Assembly: GCA_035705295.1 (NCBI GenBank)
Contig: DASSWG010000022.1
Location: 1 to 43,346 of the forward strand
DNA from: DASSWG01 sp035705295
Lineage (GTDB): Bacteria; Bacteroidota; Bacteroidia; Flavobacteriales; Flavobacteriaceae
DNA length: 43,346 bases
Reading direction: 5' to 3'
Below, piece after piece: positions 1 through 7,155 of this stretch. Below the pieces are notes generated by a model. It searched no databases, was not told the origin of the DNA, and saw only the letters and a program-made list of their open reading frames with translations. The translations under genes were made by a program, and so were the position numbers. Within the stretch, counting starts at the first letter, position 1. The number at the start of each line of letters is the position of its first letter.

Positions 1-1254
1 GGCATAGCTGAATTTTACTTGCAACGCATTGAAATAGTTGTTGTTCTTGACTGCCAGAAATTTTTTGTATTTCGATTTTTCGTGGGCGTAATCTTTCAAA
101 ACTTCCTGATAAAGTTTGTTGGATTCTTCATAGGGCAAGGATGGGGCGTTCAAATTGAGCGTATCGAGCATGATCACCGTTTCGAAGGGTTTCATTTTGG
201 GGTAATCGACCATTTGTACTTTGACCTCGGCAAACCGAAAACCGTACAATTCTTTAATAGAGAAAATTTCCAGAATCTCAACGATGTCACCATTGGCAAT
301 AAATCCGGCTTCGCTGGAGGGTTTCAACCAAAAATAATTGTTTTTTACGACCATCAAAAAATCACCTGCGGCAATTTCGCTTTCGCGGAACAAAATGCGC
401 TCCCTTATTTGTTGGTTGTATTGATTGGCACGTTTGTTCGACCGGACGATAATTGCAGTTTCTTCGTGCCCCAAATTGCTGTACGCATCGTTGATGGCAT
501 CCATGATTTCATAACCGTCCTGCAACCGGACCACATCTGCGGCCGAAGAAATTTCAAACTTGAACGTATCGTAAAAACCTTCCTTCAAAACCTGCCGCAA
601 CAAGGTGGCATTGTGCAAAATATCGCTTTCGCCTTTTTGCCGCATTACTTCTTCCAGTTCAATGTGCACGACTTCTTTTTGATAGTTTAGGGAAAGTTTT
701 TCCCGGTCCAAAGCCGGACTCAATTCCGATTTTACCGGTGGCAATTGGGCCGTGTCGCCAATGAGTATCAATTGGCAATTATGGCCCGAATAAACATACT
801 GTATCAAATCGTCCAATAGCGAACCATTTTCAAAAAGTTTGGAAGTGCTGGGCAAATCGGGGATCATCGAGGCTTCGTCCACAATGAAAACCGTGTCGCG
901 GAATTTGTTTTTTTGAAGCGTGAATTCAACGTTCGCCCCGCCGGTTTTCTTGGGGTGGTAAATTTTTTTGTGAATGGTATGCGCCTGCGCGCCCGAATAG
1001 TTGGTGATCACTTTCGCGGCCCTTCCGGTCGGTGCGGCCAACACCACTTTCTTTTTTGCTTGCCACAAGTTTTTGACAATGGTTCCGATAATGGTGGTTT
1101 TTCCAGTTCCGGCATAACCTTTGAGGAGAAAAACTTGTTCCTTTTGGCCATCGGTGATGAACTTGGCCAATTTTTGCAGGGCAAGGCTTTGTTTGGTTGT
1201 GGGTTGATGACCAAAATCCTTTGTCAATAATTTGTAGAATGCTTCAGATTTCAT
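1..1254 (-). CDS. RecD-like ATP-dependent DNA helicase, truncated by the window edge
   Basis: Superfamily 1 helicase of the RecD/UvrD C-terminal type, expected to unwind DNA with ATP during repair or recombination. The frame is open from the ATG at 1254 to position 1, giving 418 residues and no stop, so the C-terminus lies outside the window. A Walker A motif GYAGTGKTT is at residues 46-54, a Walker B VFIVDEASM follows near residue 124, and motif III LILIGDTAQLPPV lies near 165. The missing part should hold the UvrD-like motifs V and VI. The gene diverges from the 1381 gene across a 126-bp spacer. Flavobacterial genomes often place this helicase beside DUF3822 and rsmD, as here. The family call is firm; the physiological role is not. 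Confidence 0.88.
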   Translation of the reverse strand, partial: MKSEAFYKLLTKDFGHQPTTKQSLALQKLAKFITDGQKEQVFLLKGYAGTGKTTIIGTIVKNLWQAKKKVVLAAPTGRAAKVITNYSGAQAHTIHKKIYHPKKTGGANVEFTLQKNKFRDTVFIVDEASMIPDLPSTSKLFENGSLLDDLIQYVYSGHNCQLILIGDTAQLPPVKSELSPALDREKLSLNYQKEVVHIELEEVMRQKGESDILHNATLLRQVLKEGFYDTFKFEISSAADVVRLQDGYEIMDAINDAYSNLGHEETAIIVRSNKRANQYNQQIRERILFRESEIAAGDFLMVVKNNYFWLKPSSEAGFIANGDIVEILEIFSIKELYGFRFAEVKVQMVDYPKMKPFETVIMLDTLNLNAPSLPYEESNKLYQEVLKDYAHEKSKYKKFLAVKNNNYFNALQVKFSYA

Positions 1255-1315
1255 TTAAAAAAGAACGGATTTTGATAAAAACCAAAGATAGGGTTGCATT
1301 TTTATCCTGCGAAAC

Positions 1316-1345
1316 TTTTACGAACAAAAAAAAATTGTAGATTTG
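1316..1345 (+). promoter_or_regulatory. Candidate Bacteroidota promoter for the 1381 operon
   Basis: The -7 element TAGATTTG at 1338-1345 matches the Bacteroidota consensus TAnnTTTG exactly. A T-rich -33 candidate (TTTT, 1316-1319) lies 18 bp upstream. Transcription would begin about 35 bp before the ATG at 1381. The -33 part is weak. Confidence 0.5.
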
Positions 1346-1380
1346 CGTGGACACTAACTCGTTTATATAAACTTTAGAAA

Positions 1381-2034
1381 ATGAAACTTATCATTCAATT
1401 GGTTCTTTGGGTCGTCATTGGTTTATTGGCATATTTGACCTTCAATGCAATTTGGGAACCCATACAATTCAACAAGCTGAAAAAAGTACGTTACGCAAAA
1501 GTAATTGAGCGGATGAAGGATATTCGCGATGCGGAATTGGCCTACAAACAAGTCACCGGAAAGTTTGCCGGCGATTTCGACCAATTGATCAATTTTATCG
1601 ACACCGCACAATTCACCATTACACAACGCAGGGACACCACAGTTTTGGACAAAGAATACAAAAAAACTTACGGCGTTGACAAATACATGGAAGTTGTACT
1701 GATCGACACCTTGGGGTATGTTCCCGTAAAAGATTCATTGTTTGGTAAAAATGGCAACTACCGTCAAATGATGTTTGTTCCCACCACCGAAAAAACCGAA
1801 AAATTTTCATTGGAAGCCGGAACCATTATGAAAAACGAAACCCCAATTCCGGTTTTTGAGGCAAAAGTTGCCAAAGAGGTAATTCTAAAAGATCAAGATC
1901 CGGATTTAGTGATGCAAGAAAAACAAGTGGTTTCGGTCGATGCGGTTGATGGCGCATACATCACCCTTGGTTCCATGACCGATGTAATAACTACTGGAAA
2001 CTGGCCCAAACTTTATGGCGGAAAAGAAGAATAA
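1381..2034 (+). CDS. Membrane-anchored protein of unknown function
   Basis: A 217-residue protein with one N-terminal membrane segment (about residues 4-26, LIIQLVLWVVIGLLAYLTF) and a soluble remainder likely to face the periplasm. The region after the anchor is charged and probably helical (about residues 36-60), followed by a beta-rich part. I recognise no catalytic motif. Its stop lies 20 bp inside the next gene (DUF3822 start at 2015), and that gene overlaps rsmD, so the three are probably one transcript from the promoter near 1340. I recall similar proteins in front of DUF3822 in flavobacteria but know no function. The start is the only ATG fitting the membrane segment. Confidence 0.8.
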   Translation: MKLIIQLVLWVVIGLLAYLTFNAIWEPIQFNKLKKVRYAKVIERMKDIRDAELAYKQVTGKFAGDFDQLINFIDTAQFTITQRRDTTVLDKEYKKTYGVDKYMEVVLIDTLGYVPVKDSLFGKNGNYRQMMFVPTTEKTEKFSLEAGTIMKNETPIPVFEAKVAKEVILKDQDPDLVMQEKQVVSVDAVDGAYITLGSMTDVITTGNWPKLYGGKEE

Positions 2035-2863
2035 CACCAACACATCCATAAAAAAACTGTCCATCTTGATCAGCCAGGATGGACTTTCTTTTTTTTCGTC
2101 CGCTACCCCGGACAAAAAAGTGCTGTTCTTTGAAAAAAATTTTGAGCAACCGCTAGGCCCAGAAAACATCCTCAAGCAACTGAAAAAAATTTTTGAAGCT
2201 GAAAAGATAAGCGCTGGCGGCGTAGAAAAACCTGTCGTTATTTTTACGAACAATTTGTTCGCTTTTGTTCCCAGGCCTTTGTTCAACGAAAAAAAATTAG
2301 CGGATTATTTGAAATTCAACACCAAAATCCTGGAAACCGACTTTATCGCTTTTGATGAATTGGAAAACTGCGAGGTGAACAACGTGTACGTTCCATATAC
2401 CAACATCAACAATTATTTTTTCGAGCAGTTTGGGGAGTTTGATTACTCGCATTCGATGTCGTTGTGGGTTGAAAAAACTTTGCAACTATCCGAAGAAACA
2501 CCTGATGGAACGTTTTATGTGAACGCTTTCCAAAAACATTTTGAACTTTCGATCGTGAAAGAAGGAAAGTTATTGCTCTGCAACAGCTTTTCTTTTGAAG
2601 CCCCCGAAGATTTTGTTTATTATTTACTTTTTGTGGCGGAACAATTGAAACTCGACCCCGAAAAATTCCAGTTGAAATTTGCAGGGGCAATTTCCGAAAC
2701 TTCCGAAAATTATCAACGCTGTTTCACCTATATCCGAAATTGTTCGTTTTTAAAGGAAGAAAATGACGATCGTGCATTCAGCTTTTCCGAAAAAGCAAAG
2801 TTCAACCCGCATTATTTTTTGCTAAGTCCCCATTTTTATGCGTATCATCTCCGGAAAACATAA
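2015..2863 (+). CDS. DUF3822 family protein
   Basis: A 282-residue soluble protein with no signal peptide or membrane segment. Length, position between a membrane-anchored protein and rsmD, and the general pattern fit the Bacteroidota family DUF3822. That fold is thought to resemble actin/HSP70-like ATPases, but I see no clear phosphate-binding loop. The start ATG at 2015 lies inside the previous gene (20-bp overlap) and the C-terminus overlaps rsmD by 26 bp, an arrangement suggesting translational coupling. No reaction can be assigned. The family call rests on context and remembered resemblance and is moderately sure. Confidence 0.72.
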   Translation: MAEKKNNTNTSIKKLSILISQDGLSFFSSATPDKKVLFFEKNFEQPLGPENILKQLKKIFEAEKISAGGVEKPVVIFTNNLFAFVPRPLFNEKKLADYLKFNTKILETDFIAFDELENCEVNNVYVPYTNINNYFFEQFGEFDYSHSMSLWVEKTLQLSEETPDGTFYVNAFQKHFELSIVKEGKLLLCNSFSFEAPEDFVYYLLFVAEQLKLDPEKFQLKFAGAISETSENYQRCFTYIRNCSFLKEENDDRAFSFSEKAKFNPHYFLLSPHFYAYHLRKT

Positions 2864-3374
2864 AGGACGCCGGCTGGAAGCCCCAAAAAAACTGCCGGTT
2901 CGCCCAACCACTGATATGGCAAAAGAAGGGCTTTTCAACATACTTTCCAATCGGTTCGATTTTTTTGAAACTAGCGTGCTCGATCTTTTTTCCGGCACCG
3001 GAAACATGTCGTACGAATTTGCTTCGCGCGGGGTTCCACAAATTACCGCGGTGGATAAAAATTACCATTGCGTTCAATATATTTCCAAAACCTCGACTAT
3101 TTTGGATGCTGGAATTAATGTTGTGAAAAGCGATGTATTCCAATATTTGGAAAAAACCTCCTTGACCGCAGATCTCATTTTTGCCGATCCGCCGTATGAT
3201 TTTCCCTTGGAAAAATTTCAAAAAATTGTGGATATTGTGTTGGAAAAAAATCTTCTGAACCCCGATGGGGTTTTGGTTATCGAACATTCCAAACATACGG
3301 ATTTGTCCAAAACAACAGGATTCGATGAAAAACGAAATTATGGCAATTCCGTTTTTTCCTTTTTCAAAAATTGA
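2838..3374 (+). CDS. rsmD: 16S rRNA (guanine966-N2)-methyltransferase RsmD
   Basis: Methylates N2 of G966 of 16S rRNA in the small ribosomal subunit, using S-adenosylmethionine. The 178-residue product has the family's N-terminal pattern MRIISGKHKGRRL, the substrate-site stretch VRPTTDMAKEGLFNIL (residues 21-36), the SAM-binding motif LDLFSGTGNMSYE (48-60) and the catalytic DPPY at 117-120. Length is typical. The start overlaps DUF3822 by 26 bp, so expression is likely coupled. The stop is followed by a run of A residues that is the U-tail of the convergent RNase P RNA gene. Confidence 0.95.
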   Translation: MRIISGKHKGRRLEAPKKLPVRPTTDMAKEGLFNILSNRFDFFETSVLDLFSGTGNMSYEFASRGVPQITAVDKNYHCVQYISKTSTILDAGINVVKSDVFQYLEKTSLTADLIFADPPYDFPLEKFQKIVDIVLEKNLLNPDGVLVIEHSKHTDLSKTTGFDEKRNYGNSVFSFFKN

Positions 3375-3382
3375 ATAAAAAA

Positions 3383-3702
3383 AAACAGGCCTGTAAGCCG
3401 GGTTCTGTATCCGCCTGAGGCGGACCCTTATCATTTATCTGGGATTTTTGTTGCCAAAAACCTCTAAGCTGCCTACCCTCCAACAACGGCCGAACGAGCC
3501 TTAAATGCTGGTTTACGTGACATTGCACCGCATAGAGTTTACCTGGTTTCACTACAGCATTACCTGTACTTGCTTTCTGTTGCACTTGTCCTTTCCGCCA
3601 GAGACGGAAGACGGCCGTTAGCCGCTATGCTGTTCTGTGGTGCCCGGACTTTCCTCCAAATCCCCGCGCAAGCGGGCATTCAGCGATAAGGCGGCCTGTA
3701 TT
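3383..3702 (-). ncRNA. rnpB: RNase P RNA (bacterial class A)
   Basis: Catalytic RNA that removes 5' leaders from pre-tRNAs. Read on the minus strand, it has the universal CRIV signature GGAGGAAAGTCCGGGC just after the 5' helix and the 3' signature ACAGAACCCGGCTTAC. The ends close as helix P1: ACAGGCC near 3693-3699 pairs with GGCCTGT near 3385-3394. AGTGCAACAGAAAG and a GTGAAACC-type segment also fit. The 3' end runs into a U-tract (A run at 3377-3385), a plausible terminator shared with the convergent rsmD end. Between the conserved AGATAAATGA and the 3' signature there is an added GC-rich palindrome (3410-3424). Ends are accurate to a few bases. Confidence 0.95.
3410..3424. repeat. GC-rich palindrome inside RNase P RNA
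   Basis: Perfect 15-nt hairpin TCCGCCT-G-AGGCGGA, between the conserved AGATAAATGA and ACAGAACCC segments of rnpB. In E. coli, from memory, only about 9 nt separate the equivalent segments, against about 22 here, so the palindrome looks like an added or expanded hairpin. Confidence 0.7.
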
Positions 3703-3797
3703 TGCAAAAATACGGAATTTTTGGAAGATTTGGCTCTTTTCAATTGAACGGAAAAAGTTCCTTGATCATTTTCAAAAAAACACCCGTTCAAATTCCC

Positions 3798-3824
3798 TTG
3801 TTGTGAATTGTATCTTTATATTTG
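3798..3824 (+). promoter_or_regulatory. Candidate promoter of dnaX
   Basis: TATATTTG at 3817-3824 matches TAnnTTTG, with TTG at 3798-3800 sixteen bp upstream. Transcription from here begins near 3829, which favours the ATG at 3841 over the in-frame ATG at 3808. Confidence 0.5.
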
Positions 3825-3840
3825 TTTCAATATTTTTTCC

Positions 3841-5568
3841 ATGGAACATTTTGTCGTATCGGCCCGGAAATATCGCCCGGAAACTTTTGAGGACGTGGTT
3901 GGGCAGCAAGCCATTACCAACACTTTGCAGCACGCCATCGAAAACGATCATTTGGCGCAAGCACTTTTGTTCACCGGTCCGCGTGGAGTTGGAAAAACCA
4001 CTTGTGCCCGGATTTTGGCAAAAAAAATCAACCAAGCCGAAACGGAAAAACCCGACGAGGATTTTGCGTTCAACATTTTTGAACTGGACGCTGCTTCGAA
4101 CAATTCGGTCGATGACATTCGAAATTTGATCGATCAAGTTCGAATTCCGCCGCAGATCGGGAAATACAAAGTGTACATCATCGACGAAGTCCACATGCTT
4201 TCGCAAGCGGCCTTCAATGCTTTTTTGAAAACTTTGGAAGAACCGCCAAAACACACTATTTTTATTTTGGCGACCACCGAAAAGCACAAAATAATCCCCA
4301 CCATTTTGTCGCGTTGTCAAATTTTTGATTTTAAAAGAATTGGCGTTTCAGACGCGAAAAATTATTTGGCAAAAATCGCAAAAAAAGAAGGGGTCCAAGC
4401 CGAAGACGACGCCTTGCACATCATTGCCCAAAAAGCGGACGGCGCAATGCGCGACGCGCTTTCCATCTATGATCGGGTGGTGAGTTTTAGCGGTAACAAT
4501 TTGACCCGAGCGGCCGTGGCCGAAAACTTGAACGTGCTCGATTTTGAAACCTACTTCACTTCCACCGATTTAATTTTGGAAAACGACATTCCAGAATTGT
4601 TGTTACACTTTAACACGGTTTTGTCACAAGGTTTTGACGGGCAACATTTTATTGCCGGATTGGCCTCGCATTTCCGCGATCTGTTGGTGTGCAAAGATTC
4701 TTCCACCATAAAATTGCTGGAAGTTGGTGAGCAAACCAAAACCCGGTATTTCGAGCAATCGCAAAAAACCTCGCACGAATTTTTGTTGCAAGGAATAGAA
4801 CTGGCGAACGAAACCGATTTCAACTACAAAAACAGCCGCAACCAACGATTGTTGGTCGAACTTTGCCTAATGCAACTTGCCTCCATCACTTTCGATGGAG
4901 AAAAAAAAAAGACTAGGCCCGTTATAATACCGGCTTCCAATTTTGTTTCCAAACAGGCTTCACCGGAAAAAAATTCCACAGAAAAGAAACCCGAACAAGT
5001 TTTGGCAAAAGATGGAGCGACTTCTACCGTTTCTGAAGTAAATGAGCCTTCTTCAGAAGAACATGCCGTTTCCGAAAAAAAAGTAAAACCAACAATCACC
5101 CTCGAAAACAAAACAAAAACCTCAGGGCTTTCCTTGAAAAGTATCCAACGCAAAAAGGAATTGTTGGCCAAACAAAAAGAAAAACAACCCATTTCCGAAA
5201 TAAGGAACGAACCCTATACCGAAACCCAAGTTTTAGCGGCTTGGGACGATTATGCGAAGCATGTAAAAGCACACGGAAACCACAACCTTGCATCCATCAT
5301 TGGAGCGGATTTGCCCACCCTAAAAGGAGACAAAATCCACTTGGAAATGCCCACCGAAACCATGAAACTGGAATTGCAACGCGCACAAGGGACACTTTTG
5401 GGATTCATCCGAAAAAAAATAAAAAATAATAATCTCGAATTGGAAATCCAAGTAAACGAAAAAGCCGAAAAAAAGTATGTTTTTACCGCTCGGGAAAAAT
5501 ATGAAAAACTTAAAGAGAAAAACCCTTTATTGGAAAAATTGCGCAGAACATTCGATTTGGATGTATAG
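3841..5568 (+). CDS. dnaX: DNA polymerase III subunit gamma/tau
   Basis: Clamp-loader ATPase that loads the sliding clamp and, through the tau tail, ties the loader to polymerase III. The 575-residue product starts MEHFVVSARKYRPETFEDVV. An in-frame ATG at 3808 exists but lies before the likely transcript start. Walker A GPRGVGKTT is near residues 39-47, the DEVH box (YIIDEVHMLS) near 115, and sensor 1 LATTEK near 150. The four-Cys zinc module found in most DnaX proteins is absent: CARILAKKINQ runs directly to FELDAASNNS. I believe this short form is usual in flavobacteria. After residue 354 comes a long Lys/Glu/Ser/Thr-rich linker, then a C-terminal domain resembling tau domain V. A ten-A run marks the boundary (separate entry). 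Confidence 0.95.
   Translation: MEHFVVSARKYRPETFEDVVGQQAITNTLQHAIENDHLAQALLFTGPRGVGKTTCARILAKKINQAETEKPDEDFAFNIFELDAASNNSVDDIRNLIDQVRIPPQIGKYKVYIIDEVHMLSQAAFNAFLKTLEEPPKHTIFILATTEKHKIIPTILSRCQIFDFKRIGVSDAKNYLAKIAKKEGVQAEDDALHIIAQKADGAMRDALSIYDRVVSFSGNNLTRAAVAENLNVLDFETYFTSTDLILENDIPELLLHFNTVLSQGFDGQHFIAGLASHFRDLLVCKDSSTIKLLEVGEQTKTRYFEQSQKTSHEFLLQGIELANETDFNYKNSRNQRLLVELCLMQLASITFDGEKKKTRPVIIPASNFVSKQASPEKNSTEKKPEQVLAKDGATSTVSEVNEPSSEEHAVSEKKVKPTITLENKTKTSGLSLKSIQRKKELLAKQKEKQPISEIRNEPYTETQVLAAWDDYAKHVKAHGNHNLASIIGADLPTLKGDKIHLEMPTETMKLELQRAQGTLLGFIRKKIKNNNLELEIQVNEKAEKKYVFTAREKYEKLKEKNPLLEKLRRTFDLDV
4900..4927 (+). other. Candidate slippage site in dnaX (A10 run)
   Basis: Ten consecutive A residues (4901-4910) encode part of E354-K355-K356-K357. 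A -1 shift reads AAA GAC TAG and stops at 4914-4916, giving about 358 residues. A +1 shift stops at TAA 4925-4927. Either product keeps the clamp-loader core and loses the tau tail. E. coli makes gamma by ribosomal frameshifting on an A-rich site, and Thermus by transcriptional slippage on an A9 run. Slippage here is inferred, and long A runs are common in this genome. Confidence 0.5.
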
Positions 5569-5571
5569 TTT

Positions 5572-5640
5572 AATTCAGAATTAGGAATTCAGAATATAAA
5601 CCAATTAACCGATCACCAATCAACCGATCACCAATTAACC
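5572..5640 (+). repeat. Two period-7 arrays upstream of miaE
   Basis: First array (5572-5595): AATTCAG, AATTAGG, AATTCAG, AAT. Second array (5601-5640): CCAATTA, ACCGATC, ACCAATC, AACCGATC (8 nt), ACCAATT, AACC. They fill most of the 96-bp gap between dnaX and miaE. The ACCGATC unit recurs beside the permease at 43.3 kb and inside mutB. Confidence 0.85.
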
Positions 5641-5664
5641 AAACATCAATAACAAATCACAAAA

Positions 5665-6246
5665 ATGTTAGGTCTAAAACTTCCCACCGATCCGCGTTGG
5701 GCGGACATTGCTGAAAAAAACATCGAAGAAATTTTGATCGATCATGCCTATTGCGAGCAAAAAGCGGCCTCCACGGCTATTTCGCTCATCATCACTTATC
5801 CGGAACATACCGAATTGGTGCAAGCAATGACCGATTTGGCGCAAGAGGAAATGAGCCATTTTAAAATGGTGCACGACCAAATCACCGAACGTGGAATGGT
5901 TTTGGGCCGTGGGCAAAAAGATGAATACGTATTGGATTTGATGAAATTCTTCCCAAAAGGTGGTAGCCGGGAAGAGCAACTGGTAAACCGCCTTTTGTAC
6001 GCTGCGCTTATCGAAGCGCGCAGTTGCGAGCGTTTTCGGCTGCTGTCGGAAAACCTGGAAGATGAAAAACTAGCAAAATTTTACCGAAAATTGATGATCA
6101 GCGAAGCCAATCATTACACCATGTTTTTGAATTTTGCCAGAAAATATGGTGATCGAAAACAGGTGGACAAAAAATGGAAAGATTTATTGGAACACGAGGC
6201 GGAAATCATGAAAAAATTAGGGAAGAAAAAAAGTATCCACGGATAA
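5665..6246 (+). CDS. miaE: tRNA-(ms2io6A)-hydroxylase-like diiron protein
   Basis: Ferritin-like non-heme diiron monooxygenase that hydroxylates the isopentenyl group of ms2i6A37 in tRNA. The 193-residue protein opens with MLGLKLPTDPRWADIA, a family signature. Likely iron ligands are E31 (YCEQKA), E62 and H65 (EEMSH), E117 (IEARSCERF), and E147 and H150 (SEANH). All helices of the four-helix bundle are present and the length is usual. It lies 96 bp after dnaX behind the repeat arrays and may have its own promoter. It converges with ppx, leaving only 6 bp between the two stops. A true MiaE needs MiaA and MiaB, which are not in this window. Confidence 0.9.
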   Translation: MLGLKLPTDPRWADIAEKNIEEILIDHAYCEQKAASTAISLIITYPEHTELVQAMTDLAQEEMSHFKMVHDQITERGMVLGRGQKDEYVLDLMKFFPKGGSREEQLVNRLLYAALIEARSCERFRLLSENLEDEKLAKFYRKLMISEANHYTMFLNFARKYGDRKQVDKKWKDLLEHEAEIMKKLGKKKSIHG

Positions 6247-6252
6247 AATCCT

Positions 6253-7155
6253 TCAAATTACATTTACCACTTCCTCGTTGTACAAAGAACGCACAATCCC
6301 GTCCGCCAAGCCTATTTTTGGCACAAAAACTTTCCGTGCCCTGCTCCATTTCATCGCCGATAAATAGATTTTTGTGGCAGGAATGATCACGTCCGCCCGG
6401 TCTTCGTTGAGGTTCAATTCAACGATACGTTCTTCGTAGGTCAACGAATTCAGCAATTGGTAATACGAGCTCAGATACAGATATGACAAAGGTTTCCCCA
6501 TTTTTTTCCCACTGGACTTAAAAATGTTGTTGATGTTTCCGCCCGAACCAATCATATCTATTTTTGGATATTCTTTGGTTTGTTCCTTTATCCAATTTTC
6601 CATCTCGCCCCAAACATTTTCATCCACGGTGTTGTTCAACAACCGAACGGTACCGAGCCTAAACGATTTTGAGGTGATTGTTTTTCCTTCCGAAAAAAGG
6701 GTGAGTTCTGTACTACCGCCTCCCACATCAACATACAAATAGGTTTTGTCATCTTGAATCAAGGTGTGCAGATCGGTTGCGGCAATAATTCCGGCTTCTG
6801 CCTGCCCATCGATTATTTCAATTTGAATGCCGGTTTTTTCATTCACCAACTCCACCAGTTCTTTTCCATTTTGGGCATTTCGCATCGCCGAAGTGGCGCA
6901 AGCCCTGAATTTTTCTATTTTATGCGATTTCATCAACAATTTATAGGCCAACATCGTGTCTTGCACCCTAATCATATTTTCTTCTGAAACAAGGCCGCTT
7001 ACAAAAACGTCCGCTCCCAAACGAATGGGCACGCGGACCAAGGAGGTTTTTTTGAAAATCGGTTCTTTGCCAAAAGGTTCGGTTATGGTGGCCACCAATA
7101 AACGAACAGCGTTCGAACCTATATCAATGGCCGCAAATTTTCTAATTTTAAGCAC
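6253..7155 (-). CDS. ppx: Exopolyphosphatase, Ppx/GppA family
   Basis: ASKHA-fold phosphatase that hydrolyses inorganic polyphosphate or pppGpp. The 300-residue protein has the phosphate-1 loop DIGSNAVRLL (11-20), the ATSAMRNA segment (87-94) and the phosphate-2 loop VDVGGGSTEL (142-151). It is shorter than E. coli Ppx (about 513 residues) and lacks its C-terminal helical domains, as in many Bacteroidota. The start codon is GTG at 7153-7155 and overlaps the ppk1 stop by 8 bp, so translation is probably coupled. Partnership with ppk1 favours polyphosphate as substrate over pppGpp. Confidence 0.9.
   Translation of the reverse strand: MLKIRKFAAIDIGSNAVRLLVATITEPFGKEPIFKKTSLVRVPIRLGADVFVSGLVSEENMIRVQDTMLAYKLLMKSHKIEKFRACATSAMRNAQNGKELVELVNEKTGIQIEIIDGQAEAGIIAATDLHTLIQDDKTYLYVDVGGGSTELTLFSEGKTITSKSFRLGTVRLLNNTVDENVWGEMENWIKEQTKEYPKIDMIGSGGNINNIFKSSGKKMGKPLSYLYLSSYYQLLNSLTYEERIVELNLNEDRADVIIPATKIYLSAMKWSRARKVFVPKIGLADGIVRSLYNEEVVNVI

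Noticed and set aside
19..690. A 223-codon plus-strand frame at the window start
   Set aside because: It is antisense to the RecD-like helicase, whose motifs are intact on the other strand.
3593..3609. TTCCG/CGGAA hairpin in RNase P RNA as an inserted palindrome
   Set aside because: It lies where helix P12 is expected and is probably a normal structural helix.
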